Below the pieces are notes generated by a model. The model was given only the letters and a program-made list of their open reading frames with translations, was not told the origin of the DNA and ran no database searches. This document shows, piece after piece, positions 43,727-56,784 of a DNA stretch of 64,000 nucleotides. Source of the DNA: Cantharellus purpuraceus (lineage: Eukaryota > Basidiomycota > Agaricomycetes > Cantharellales > Hydnaceae); NCBI GenBank assembly GCA_025174535.1, contig JALBUN010000020.1, positions 372,001-436,000 on the forward strand. Reading direction: 5' to 3'. The position numbers were made by a program, and so were the translations under genes. The first letter of the stretch is position 1, and each line of letters opens with the position of its first letter.

Positions 43727-46700
43727 TTACAAGGTCTCCAAAAGACCAAACTTCTGCATAGAATACAGCATTTGATCTCGCTGGGTATGAGAGATATCGG
43801 TCATGAAAAATTGAACAAAGCTACGGATGGCACCAACTTCAGAAAGAATATCCCTGAAAGTACCTGGCAACACGTAAATCATCAGACCAAGAGGTGCAGG
43901 AGTACTACAAGCATACCATGATCCATCAAAACCAGCAGGATGACTGTCCCGCATCCTCGCAATTCCATGTCCTCATCATCAAGACATGCAAGAGTATAGA
44001 GAACAACATTCAGCGTAGTTTCAGTACCCGTGGGTTTGAGGTAGTGCTGGTTGGCAAGTGCACAAAAAAGGCGCGCAGAGGATGCCGCGACAGTATGATC
44101 TTTGCTTTTGAGAACATTGAGAAGATCAGAGGCTGGAAATATATCGATGAGGCCGGCAAGTGCTAAAGGCAAACATATGAGCAATAGCACTATGATTGGA
44201 AATAACATCCGCTGACCATCACCAGGCAGCTTGGAAAGCAAGTCCATCGCACTAGACTGGGCAAGTGGAGAATTAGTCTTCAGTACTGACGATAAAGACG
44301 AGAGCAGAGAATCAAAGAAGTATTCTGTGGAAATGTCTGAACATTGACATGCACATGAAAAATCAGATGACATACGGTGCTCAGCCAGGAGATCTAATGT
44401 AAATACAGAAAATGATCGGATCTCTGAAGAGTTATCTTTCAGCATTTCAATGAGGTGTGGAACAGCAACCTTGATCGCAGTATGGAATGCGGCTAGAAGC
44501 GGGAATCAGTCTCGTCAATGGGCATTGCAAGTACTACCGCATACGGTGTTCAGCCAGAGCGCTCAATGCTCTTTGGCCAGCTGATCGGGAATCAAAACCG
44601 CTTTCCTTGAGTAGGTCTATAATGTGTGGAATCGCGCCTCTGATCTCCTCATGAAATACAGCTAGAAATGGATGTCAGCTGGTTAAAGAGCATGCACTAT
44701 CACATACTATACTTGGCGAGGTTTCTCAACGCATCTCTACTAACCAATCGGACGAGCCAGACATCGTCCTTGAGTCGCTCGATGATGTGAGGAATAACAC
44801 CCTTTAATGCATCATGAAATGCGGCTAGAAATGGACGTCAATTTGGACAAAACGCATGGTAAGCACCATTACATACAGTCCTCAGCCAGATTGCCTAATG
44901 CCCTTGCGCTAACCGATAGGACGTCTGGATTTCCGTCCAGGAGCAGTGTGATGATGTATGGAACATAACTCCTGATCGCCTCATGGAATGTAGCTAGAAG
45001 AGACATCAGTCTCGTCAACGAGCGTGGTGAGTACCATCACATACAATGCTTAGTCAGGTTGCGCAATGCTTCTGCACCAGCCGGTTGGGCCCGGGAATTG
45101 TCTTCCTTGAGTAGTTCCATGATATATGGAACAGCACCCTTGATGGCGTCATGAAATGCAGCTAGAAAACGGTCATCAGTTTGGTCAAAAAGAGTGTTAA
45201 GCACCGTTACATACGGTACTTAGCCAATTGGCCCAATACCCTTGCACCACCGGCTCGGAATGCTGAAGAGCTGTGTTGGAGGAATTCTATGGTTTGTGGA
45301 ACAAAGCCACTGATAGCCTCATAGAATGCAGCTAGAACGGACATCAGTCTCATCAATGAGCGTGGTGAGCACCATCACATACGGTGCTCAGCCATGCTAC
45401 CCAATGCATCTGCACTATTCTCTCGGACTCGTAATTCCTCGTCCCCGAGCAGCTCGATGAGGAGCGGAACAGTACCCTTGATGGCGTCATGAAATGGGGC
45501 TACAAACGGACGTCAGTTCGATCTAAAAAGAGTGGTAAGCGCCATTACATACAGTGCTCAGCTAGTCTCCCCAATAACTTTGCACTAACTTCTCGTAGTC
45601 CTGAAAGGCTGTGCTGGAGCAGTTCTATGATGTATGGAACAGAACCACTGATAGCCTCATAGAAAGCAGCTAGAACAGACATCAGTCTAAACAATGAGCG
45701 TGGTGAGCGCCATCACATACGGTGCTTAGCCATGCTACCCAATTGACCTGCACTAATCAATCGGAAAGTAAAACTGTCGTGCTCGAGCAGTTCGATGAGG
45801 TGTGGAACAGCACCCTTGATGGCGCCATGAAAAGCGGCTAGAAACGGACGTCAGTTTGGTCAAAAAGAGTGGTAAGCACCATTGCATACAGTGCTCAGCC
45901 AGTTCGCCCAATGCATGTAAACTTCCCAATTGGACCCGGGAACTGTCCTTTATCAACTCCATCATGTGGGGAACAGCACCCTGGACTACATCATGAAGTG
46001 AAGCTAGACACGGACGTCAGTGGATCAAAGAGCGTGGTAAGCACAATCACATACGGTACTCAGCTATCATGCCAAATATACCTGCACCATGTGATTGGAC
46101 GTATGGATTTCTGTCCTGGAGAATTTCAAAGATGCATGGAAAAGCACCCATGATCACATCACGGAATGCAGCTAGAAGAGTCATTAGTCGTCAAAGGACG
46201 TGGTGAGCACCATTACATACAGTGCTCAGCCAGGTTGCCCAATGCACTTGCGCATGCCGGCGGGACTTCTATATCTCTATGATTGAGCAGTTCAACCATG
46301 TGAGGAACAGCATCCTTAATCGTCTCATGAAATGCGGCTGGATATGAACCTAAGTCTCGCCATGGAGCACAATAAGAATTGTTCACTAAACCGTCTTTGG
46401 CCCATGTACTCATAGCTATTGTAAGACCGCACTTGATTTCCCGTGCGCACTTGAATTGAGGAATGAGCTGCTTCGAAAAGTGGGGAACATGGACAAGGTT
46501 TTTATGGACTGCAAAGGTGATGTGTTGATATCAGAGAACAAATATTGGACTACATACCGTAGCGGACTAGTAAGGCGAGGCACCGTGTACCGCTATAACA
46601 AAGCTCGGGGTTGGTGCTGTTGATGTTGACACACGCCGCCAGTATGGGATTAGCATATAAGTTCCCTAGCGACACAATTGCACGACAGTCAATGTCTGAA

Positions 46701-49700
46701 AAAAACGGAAACTTGCCATGAGCAGCCATGTGTGATTCTGATGAGAGTTTCGCAGTGCTTAGGATCGAAGAGGATTGAGCGAGAAATGCGGATAGGCCAT
46801 GTCCCAGCCACATCACTGGATTTGCTGAGTCATGCATGAGCATGGACAATGAAAAGAAAAAAGGAGCAACTCTACCACGTCGAGAAATTGCTTGCAATAC
46901 AGTGGCAGCTGCATCCGCAATAGTTGTGTCGTCATCGACAAGCTTGGCATGAAAATTCCCCATATCTGGCTCAAGTTTGGAATAAATATCGACTGGAAAA
47001 TATCTCAGTGACGCGGAAGTTACATAAAGCAACGAGAACTGACCATGGTCTGTCAGTTTGTGTAATACATCTTTACAAGCCAATCGAACTTCCGAGCGTC
47101 TGGATCTGAGTAGCTCGATGATGCGAGGAACAGCATCCCTGATCACGTCATGAAACGCGGCTAGGAACGGACATTAGTCTGGTCATAAAGAGTGATAAGC
47201 ACCATTACATACAGTGCTCAGCCAGTCCTCCCAATACCCTTGATGCCGCTGATTGGATATCCGGATGGTATTGCCGGACCAGTTCAACGATGCGTGGAAC
47301 AATTCCCTTGATCGCCTCATGGAATGCAGCTAGAAGGGACATCAGTCTCCTCAAAGACTGTTATGAGCACCATCACACACGGTGCTCAGCCAGGTTGCCG
47401 GATGCGCTTGCACCGGCTGATTGGACAGCTGGGTCGTCGTGCTGGAGCAGTTTGATGATGTGAGGAACAATACCCTTGATCGCCTCATGAAGTGCGGCTA
47501 GGAATGGACGTCATTTGGTAAAAGAGCGTAATAAGCACCATCACATACGGTGCTTAGCCAGATTGCCAAATGCGCCTGCACCAGCCACTTGGAGGACCCA
47601 CGAATCGCCCTGGATCATGTTGGATATGTGAGGAATAAAATCACTGATTATATCGTGGAATGCAACTAAAAGGGTAACCAGAAGGGACATCAGTCTCGTT
47701 AAAGAGCGTGGTGAGCACCATCACATACAGTGCTCAGTCAGGTTTTCCAACGCAGTTGCATTGGCCGATCGGACCAACACATCGCTGTCCTGGAGCCGTT
47801 TAATGATGTATGGAATAGCACTCCTGATCCCCTCATGAAATGCGGCTAGAAATATACATCAGTCTCCTCAAGGAGTGTGGTAAGCACCATGACATACGTT
47901 GCTTAGCGAGGTTGCTCAATGTATGTGCATCATCCGACCCTTGGACATACCAGATATTGTCCTTGAGAAGTTCAATGACATATGGAGCAGCAGCGCTGAT
48001 CGCCTCATCAAATACAGCTGGAAAGAACATCAGTCGCCCCAAAGAGTGACATGAGCTCCATTACATACAGTGCACAGGCAGGTTACCTATTACTGTTGCA
48101 CCAGCTAATCGGAGTTCTAGATCGCTTTTCTCGAGCAGTTCGATGATGTGAAGAACAGCACCCCTGATCGCATCATGGAATGCGGCTACAAGGGAGAAGG
48201 GCCATCAGCCTCCTCAAATACTGTTGTGAGCACCATCACATACGGTGCTCAGCCAGGTTTCCCAATGCACTTGCACCAGCTGATCGGACCGTTGAATCGA
48301 TTTCCAGGATCATCTCAATGGTGTGAGGCACAGTACCCCTGATTGCATCATGAAATGCGGCTAGGAATGGACGTCAGTTGGTCAAAGAGCACAATAAGCA
48401 CTATCACATACGGTACTTAGCGAGGTTGCCCAATACACTTGCACAAGCCGATCGGACAGATGAATCATGCCTGTCCTGGAGCAGTTCAATGATGCGTGGA
48501 ACAGCATCCTTGATCGCCTCATGGAATGCGGCTAGAATGTACATCAGTCGTGTCGGAGAGCGTGGTGAGCACTACCACATACGGTACTCAGCCAGGTTGC
48601 TCAATACTCTTGCACAAGCCGATGCGGAGGGCGGGTCACTGTTCTTGAGCAGTTCGACGATGCGAGGGACAGCACCGCTGATCATGCCATGAAATTCGGC
48701 TACAAATGAACGTCAGTCTCGTCAGAGATCACAGTGAGCACATTCCATACAGTACTTCGCCAAGTTGTTCAATGCTCTTGCACCAGCCGATTGGACATCT
48801 GAATGGTGGCCCTGGAGCGGTTCAATGTCATCTGATGTGCTATCTTGGAGCAGTTCAATGAGGTGTGGAACAGCAGCCCTGATCGCCTCATGAAATGCGG
48901 CTAGAAATGAAATCAGTCTCCTCATGGAGCGTGATAAGCACCATTACATACGGTGCTCAGCCAAGTTGCTCACTGCACTCGCGCCAGCCGATTGGACATC
49001 TGAATGGCTGGCCTTGAGTAGCTCTATGATGTGAGGACAAGCGACGTTGATTACGGCATGAAATGCAGCTGCAAATGGACATCAGTCTCAAAGAGCGGAG
49101 TGGGAGCCATCACATACGGTGCTCAGCAAGTTTGACAACAGCGTCCGCACCAGCCGCTCGAACTACCAAGTCACTCTCCTTAAGCCATTCACAGAGTTGA
49201 GGGCCAGTACTCTCGATCGCGTCTTGGAATACACCTGGAATGTTTTACGGTTCTCTTCATTGTTCATACCTTACACATGATTTCTATCACCCACCAAAAT
49301 AGGCCAGTTTCGTAAGTCCAAGTAAGGCTGCATCACGGATGTCAGCTTCCTGGTCTTTCAACAGCGCAAAAAGCCTTTTGATTGTTGTATCCCGTGTACC
49401 CTTTGTTGATGATGCTACACTCTCGTCCAGGTTGCCTCCGCTGCTTCCGGTCACCAACGATCCAAATTGCCGCGAGGACCCGCCAATTTTTACGAGTAAC
49501 GAGAGCAAAATTGCGCCCGTCCTTTGTAAACAATCTCCTCCTCTTTCGACACTGCCAATGGCCGCCTCAATCAACTTCTTCAGTAAATTTGGAGGTGACC
49601 CGGTTCGACACATAGACCTTAAGCTTCTCTTGGTTGTCTCCCAGTCCTCTTGGTGATCATCTTTCTTCACCGCCAGTAGGACCTCTATACGCACACAAAA

Positions 49701-51141
49701 CGCGAGTGACTGCAGGCAGGGCTGTAAATTATCCCACCGATGCAACGGTTGTCCCAGCCCGAATAATTTAAGGCATGGCTTGGGGTCTTTCTTCGCAACT
49801 TGGAGCAGAGCGTATAGATAAGCCTCGACTTTATTGACATTATCTGTAGTCATTCTGAGATCCGGAGACCACTTGAAGCATCGAGAGACCCTGTCGCAAA
49901 GCACTGACACAGCACCTGACTTGGCCACCACGTCTCCCCATGCGTCGAAATTTGTCGAAGGCATGCCTGCTACAACTCGGACAGCCTCTTCAATGTTCTC
50001 CTCTATAGCCGAGTTCGCGATGACCCAGGTAAGGATAGCCACTTCAAGTTCCGTTTGCCCCGGCTTGTGACGCAGATCCGCAAACGTGTCCCAGAACGAT
50101 AAACGCTTACTAGAGTCGAACTTTCCCATCCCGTAAGAAAAAGTACGATCTTTCTTGTATCGTGAAAGTGCTGCCATCCCTGGTATAAAATCAGACATTG
50201 TTGTCTGAAGCGGGCATCCCGGGGAGAACCACGGTAAGACTGTTCCCAAAAGATAGATGGCCGCAGTAACGACGACCAAGCCGAGAACGGTGTAGCCAAT
50301 TCCACTGCTGTTATCCAAGATGAATAGAACAAGTCCTGCGAAGAACAGGAAGAGGGAAAGCTGAGTCAGGAACGGGATGCCACTGATGACTGCACCGAAA
50401 TGCCACTTGTAGGCCCCAATGGCGCGAAGATGACGCTCACATGCATCGCTTGAAGACATTCCAGGAGATGCTGGTGCGTACTTTGTGAGCCAACCTTTGG
50501 CGAGCACTCCGGCCAGTGCACCGATCAGGGTAAACGTCAGGCTGGTAAACCATAGATAATTCACATGCAAGGACAGCGTGGATGGAGTAAACGAGGATGT
50601 GGACACGTTCAAATCGTTCCGAAGAGTAGAAAGGATTTCTTGCAGCAACATGCTTTGTGGATCCGCCTGCAATCCTTTCCGGCTTTCGATAAGGAAGGCA
50701 GTCTGAATTCCTGCGAACAGACCGGCCTGAGGCACATCAGATTTTGACCTTGTGCCGATGAAAACTTGGACTCACAAATACCAAAAGAGTGTCAAGACCA
50801 CTCTGCCATCGCGTCACTAATTGCTTGTCCTCGGCCTCTGTTTCCCTCAAGTACAGTGACCAGATGGGTGCATCAGGACGATAATGTGAGAAATACGGGC
50901 TGTCGCTGATTTTGGCGGGATCAGACTCTGAGGTGGTTGAAATAACGACGTGAGGAGGAGGTTTATCGGGAGTGAGGTTGTCTAAAAACGAGAGGAATTC
51001 AATGACAATGTAAGGTGTTAGAATCCAGATCGGGACGGACCTTCGTGGTTATTTTCCTGGCGTTCAGCATAACACGACTGAGTATGGGCTATCAGATGTG
51101 TACAGCAGGGATACGCGACAGACCTTCTCTTGCTCAGACAT
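43727..51141 (-). CDS. DUF6535/ARM-HEAT repeat protein, mirror copy
   Basis: Exact mirror of 17314-24727: ATG complement at 51139-51141, stop at 43727-43729. Exon coordinates follow y = 68455 - x (x below about 21590) or 68454 - x. Long translations are identical to the left copy. The only difference noticed is a T6 instead of T5 tract (near 46855-46862), which lies in the intron mirroring 21580-21638 and does not alter the 1859-residue product. Two intact identical copies mean dosage could be doubled if the palindrome is real. Confidence 0.85.
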
Positions 51142-51194
51142 GGTCGAAGGGAAGATGCCTGACTTCAGGGCATGGAACCATGATAGGTACCGAC

Positions 51195-51316
51195 CTTCAG
51201 TGTTATGTTTCTGGGCTTCAGCCTCTGGCAAGTCAGACGGGTGCTAGTAACCAATGCCGATGAGTACGAGCCATCGCATGTGTTGCAGGACTACATACAT
51301 CCACTTGTTCAGACAT
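51195..51316 (-). other. Duplicated first two exons (mirror)
   Basis: Mirror of 17139-17260. Confidence 0.4.
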
Positions 51317-51504
51317 TGTGGACGCGGAACACGCTGTTGACAGAGTTGTATGCTAGGATCACACGTAACGTGATAGTAGTTTTGGTGAAAGCAAGATAAT
51401 GATTCTCCTTGTTTAGCTAAGAACTATATAGCATGTTCAAAGTTTCCTGTGGATGAGTTGAGGGTCAATGTGGGTGTGCGCTAGGACTAGATGATTGTCT
51501 CGGC

Positions 51505-51915
51505 GTCTACACTCAACTGCGGGAAGTAAGGCCACCTAAATTCTGTGAGCGACCCACCCGCAAATTTAGTGGGATATCCACGTAGTCCAGTGGATTTCCC
51601 ACAGCTGTTAAGGTGGACTCCCCACATTAGCTTAGATGTGGGGTGGCCGTGTAAAATATGTGGATGGTTTTGACAATTTCCACAACATAAAAGTGGGATT
51701 TCCATTATGTGGGTACACAAAAATTCTATGGTGGACACCCACTGGGAAAACCATGCAAATAATTTCCTGAGAATAAGTGCAGGGATTTCCACCCTTTTTC
51801 AGCATCGTGCCCAAAAACTTGGAGTGGTTAAACCACCAGAAAATAAAAGAAATACCCAGCTAATTAAGGTGGGTTAACCACCGGTAAAATGGGAGGAAAA
51901 CCCACAGGTTTCATG
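51505..51915. repeat. GTGG/CCAC dyad cluster (mirror)
   Basis: Mirror of 16540-16950. Confidence 0.4.
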
Positions 51916-51934
51916 TGGTTATTGATGTGATTAT

Positions 51935-52897
51935 TATTGTGATTGTCAACCAAATGAACAGGGAGCCGAGGAAGATCCAAATGAAGGGGCATATAGGATG
52001 CCCAGGGGATAGACAGTGATTGTAACAGGAGTTGAGAGGTCAGGGATTGGACATGTGTATGGACCAGGAGGTAAAAATGGAGGAATTAGGGACTAGGAGT
52101 CATGACTTAGAGTGCTGACAATTTCACTTTATATTTCTTTTTATTTCTCCCATGGACTCTATAGCTAGAACCCCAATGCCCCCCCCCATTTTGCTTTATC
52201 ATCACCCACTTTCCCCTAATCCCTATCTCATAACACTTTTATCACAGACTACTACCATGTCTATCCTGTATAAAAAAAGCTCCCCTAGCTATGAAATAGA
52301 TAGGAGCTTGTACTCTCCAACTTTGTTTGATAAGTTGTGTAACTCAGGAAGCAAATATGCTGTTCTCCTCATGACTGCTTGAATTCTACATATAATCTCA
52401 CTATCACAATTGAATATACTTCATATTATCCATATCTATTGACTTTATCCACCTGCATGCTGTACAATGCCTAGACAATTTTTTGACTGTTTGCATACAT
52501 CCACCCCCTGTCATTTCACGATCATTCATGCTCCACCTGATCCCTATTCAACCTCTACATGACTTAGGCTCTCACAAGGCAGTTCATATGGACATATTCA
52601 ACCAAATACAACAGTTATGTGTGTGACCTATACATACAACAAGGAAAATAATAATCAGCAGCAAGGTGTAGTTCTATTATGGCCATTGTACTACAACACT
52701 CTCCACTTCCCAAGACATTAGGATTTCACTTACTTACATATTGGAAACATCAGACTGTAATACAAGAGTACTTAACACTTTGTATTATTAGAAGGGGCCA
52801 CTATACTCTGGGATTTGACAGATGGTATCTAATATTACATATATCATCTTATGCACTTCCCCACATTGGCATACTTGAGAGCATGCCCAAAGTCATC
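51935..52897. other. Degenerate LTR-C-like sequence, no gene (mirror)
   Basis: Mirror of 15558-16520. Confidence 0.35.
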
Positions 52898-53803
52898 TCA
52901 GCATTTGTGATAGTTTTCACACTGGGCTTCCTCCAGCATGTTCAAAGCTGGATCTTTTAATGTATGGCTGGTGTCACCAGTCATGTACTTCTTATGAAGC
53001 TGATCAATGTCAGCTTTGATTTCTGATAGGGCAAACTCAAAGAGTTTGCCCAGCTGTTTAGCACCCTTGGGGATGCTGGACAGGAGGAGACCATGTTTGT
53101 GGTCATAGTCCTCCCAGATTGGGTCAGTATTGTCCCAATCTTGACACTTGAACCCTCAAGGGTCAATCTGAGGTGGTTTGCCTGGGTGATTGTCCTCCTT
53201 GGTGAGGGCAATTGTTTCCTGTGATGATGATGCCACAGGTTGTGATGAAGTAATGGCAGGCAATGATTTGCCTGCCATAGCATGTGATGATGACGCTACT
53301 GGGGCCAAGCACACCATCATGAGCTTGGTTTTAAATATAGGAGGTGCCTTTGCAGCAACCTCCTTAAATGATTTTAACTCATCCTTGAGAAAAGTTACTT
53401 TGGATTTCTCTTGTTTGAGAAGTTCTTCAAGTTCTTGGACCTGTATGAACAGGTTTGAATTGTCCTTGAATAGCTTATCATAATCTTTATGATGAGCATT
53501 TGTGACATTGTCTTTGATATTGTGAATCAATTGTGGCCATGTGATTCTCAAGGCTCTCTCCACTGACATGGTGGAGAGATATAATTGGCTCCTATTTTGA
53601 GCCTCAATCAAGTGTGAGATGTAGCCATCACATGTTTGGCACCCATGAGGGTGATAGATGGCAGCACCTCCATGCCATCCACCAATCTTCCAGGTCATCT
53701 CATCTTGATGACCTTGGATCATTTCTGCAGCACTCATTATGGGTGCTGCAGGTGTGGAAGGTTGTTCAACTTCCATTGGCTGCTCATCTTGAGCATCCAT
53801 CAT
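52898..53803 (-). pseudogene. gag-G (mirror of 14652-15557)
   Basis: Complement ATG at 53803. The internal TGA is shared with the left copy. Confidence 0.55.
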
Positions 53804-53814
53804 CTCCCTTCTGG

Positions 53815-54419
53815 GAGATGATATTTTATGATGGGGGGTGATGGTGGTTTGAAGAAGCACCATTAGCCTTTTTATGGCTATACCTGAAAAATTCTTACTG
53901 GAAATTTTTCTCAGTGACTAGGTCACATGGGTGTGATGCAATTAATTATCACCAGTGCCTTTCATGCTACCATGAGTAGCATGAAGATAAACTGCTCCCA
54001 TAGGGAGCAGTGTATACTGCTATTGAGCTGCCTGTGGCAGCTCTATCCCACCTAGGAACTGCCATTATTTGAGGTAGTTCCTCCCCTTCTTATTGAGCTA
54101 CCATCACTGATGGTAGCTCCTCATCACTTTCTGCTAGGAGCTACCTGTAAGGTTGTGACTTAGTTCACACTGACACAGAACTCAACCAAATTCTATTGGT
54201 TGTGCTATGTGCAAGGTAGTGTGGTTAAATCTAAGTTACTTTTTACTACATGTGGACCCACATGTATACTTGGGTCCACTGATTATATAATAACTGTACA
54301 TATGCACCCTATGGGTGCATATATCTGCAAAGAAAGCAGCATTCCCTAACGGAATGCTGTATACACAAATATATATAGACATATTATTCTATAGTAAGTA
54401 AGTACCTAGGGTACTTACA
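53815..54419 (-). repeat. LTR-G (mirror)
   Basis: Complement starts TGTAAGTACCC at 54419, preceded by the polypurine tract (54420-54432). Near 54330 it reads TGCAAAGAAAGCAGC where the left arm has a T-run. This is a real sequence difference between arms. Confidence 0.5.
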
Positions 54420-54867
54420 CCCTCCCCTTTTTGAACGAGGCATGACCTCATTCACCACTCAGTTGTACAGCTCCTTATAGAGTTGTTCAGACAAATCTGT
54501 GTCCATATGATCATCTTGATCATATGGCTCTGGAGGGGGACAGCTCTCAGTTGTCCCTGATGTCATCATAACATCCCCATCCACCTGAATGGATGAGGAG
54601 GAGGCAACCACTAATGCAGCATCTTGATCAAGGTCATGATTGAGCTTATCCTGACCTAAATGCTCAGTGAGGGAGTGCTTAGCAGCCTTCTGGGCTGCTC
54701 AAGAGGCTCCTAGAGTCTCTTGTTTTCATTTGCCAACCCTGGTGGGTTGGTTAAAGGCTTCTCCAGAGGTGATGTGACTTGCAAACACCTCTAGGAAGGC
54801 AGTGCAGACAGGGGTGATGCCTCCCATTCATCCAAGCCAGAGTGTGAGCTCTGTTACTGTTACATCC
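54420..54867 (-). pseudogene. 3' internal end of element G (mirror)
   Basis: Mirror of 13589-14036, including the polypurine tract. Confidence 0.5.
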
Positions 54868-55433
54868 TGTAACACCAAGTCTGATCTCCAGATCTCCATT
54901 CTCCATCAACTCCACCTCCATCAACCCCAAACTCCATTATTGGTCTCCTTATAAGTAGTTTCTTCTTATGGGTTACAACAAACCTTCTTCTTTTATATTG
55001 CTTAGTATAGTTTTGACTTGGGTCCAAACTCTGAACTCCTTTCCGCGTTGTACTCCATATCCATCTTATTGTCTTATCATTTTAGTGTCAGCATTCAATT
55101 CTCCACATACATATATGGGCTACTCTCTGTCTATTACGGTAGTTCATATATCAACCAAATTTGCCCCATCAACTTCTTGATTGCTAGCTTCTTGACAAGT
55201 TGAACTCTGGATCCTTGATCCAACTTTATACTCTGAACTCTGAAATATTGGACCAATGATCTGAGGGGGCACAACACACAAGTTGAAGCCAAGTCCACTT
55301 GATCCGACTCAATAGTTACTGTCCCCACTCTGTCTCCAGTTGAACTGGAACAGTAAAGTCCCCTCCCCTTCATCACTAGCATCCAAACTCCAGTTACTCC
55401 ATTGAAACCCTAATAGCATCCCAGCATTTAACA
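54868..55433 (+). repeat. LTR-F (mirror)
   Basis: TGTAACACCAAGTC...GCATTTAACA, with a CTTATAAGTAG box near 54950 upstream of gag-F. Confidence 0.5.
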
Positions 55434-55609
55434 GTATACAAACTAATACCCTTGATTGTCATGCTCCCCCAAAGCACCCAAACCTCCATCCAAGCAGGAG
55501 TACCACCTGCCACCATTGAGGAAGTCCCTGGAGAAGCTCCAGTATCCAATCAGGAGCTCAAGGCTGAACTCCAGGAAGGCACTCCTCCAGCCAATCCCTC
55601 ATCCATTGA
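55434..55609 (+). pseudogene. gag-F N-terminal fragment (mirror)
   Basis: MLPQSTQTSIQAGVPP, then ATIEEVPGEAPVSNQELKAE, cut by LTR-D at 55610. Confidence 0.45.
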
Positions 55610-56210
55610 TGAGCCAGGACACATCAAGGACGTATGTTGAACCACTTTAACAGTCCAACTCTGCCAGCATCTTTTTGTATCAAACTTTTAAATAGCACCA
55701 CAACTCCCTCTCCACCTCAGTCTCTATTTCTAGCCATCAATCATCACTCATGTTTCATCACCATCAATCATTATCAGCCTTCTATTCATACCAATCCTTT
55801 CATCATCATTCACACGGCTTCCAATTCTATTCCTCTCTCCAACATCTCTTCTAATGATATGTCACACCGGTCTCTGGACACCAAGGACTATCAAAAATAC
55901 ACTGAGCTCCATGGGCATGTTAAGCCACCTCCACATGTCAAAATACTTCCAAAACCCTTTCAATGTCCAAGATCCCCACCATGTCCCCCGTATGCCATTG
56001 GCAATCCCATATTCTTTCACAATTCCATTGAACCATATACATTCCTTGGCATTTTGCCTCTATATTGTAACATGGATAGAAGAGTTGAATGTGAGGTAGA
56101 GTTTCAGTTGCCATTGCTGACCTATCCTCCCACTTCAATCCAACTCAGGTTACATCGTGTCAGGCAAAGGGACCAAATACCCTTGGAACAGGATACCATA
56201 TGGAGACAGA
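55610..56210 (+). mobile_element. LTR-D first part, cut by Gypsy-A copy 2
   Basis: Begins TGAGCCAGGACAC. It ends ACAGA (56206-56210), the target duplication of Gypsy-A. The remaining 0.84 kb should lie right of the window. Confidence 0.6.
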
Positions 56211-56727
56211 TGTTATGACTATATTCATTAATGCCCAGATTCCCATCTGATCCACTCAGATCCCTGCGCATATGAAATCTATACTCCATTTGGAAACCAT
56301 CACATCTCCATTTATCTGTCTGATTGTCACTGCCAAATCTCACCCATCCATGTCCAGTTCCAATTGATGCGTCAGCATCACCATAGGAACCTGGACATCC
56401 ATCCCCGTCAGACTCAGACATACTCATGTAAGGCTGTCGGCCTCGGAGACCCATCACCAGAGTAATTATTATTAGATTTCAAATATGTATTTAAGTTGCC
56501 TGACTGGAGACTTCATCCTCAGTTTGAATTATCAAATCACGCCTAGTTCCTAAGTCTGATCCTAACTATCTAAGTCATACTCCATCTCCAAAATCTCAGA
56601 CACCAGTATTAGTGAAGGTGCAGCACATAAGCTGAAGCCAAGTCTGTTCCAACCCCCACAATGCACCCTGATTCCCGCTCTGACTCCAACCCAATCTCCA
56701 ACCCCCAATCAGACCTAGTGTGTAACA
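56211..56727 (+). repeat. 5' LTR of Gypsy-A copy 2
   Basis: 517 bp, TGTTATGACTATATTC...GTGTAACA, with ACAGA just upstream. It keeps CG at several sites where 11730-12245 has CA or TG. Confidence 0.82.
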
Positions 56728-56784
56728 GTATATTCAAACTGCCATACTCACTCCTACCAATGCCATGATCCACCGCCAATTCAC

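Larger units (their letters stand above)
36865..56210 (-). repeat. Right arm of the giant inverted repeat
   Basis: Reverse complement of 12246-31549. See that entry. It begins exactly at the TG of LTR-B and ends at the Gypsy-A 5' LTR. Confidence 0.93.
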
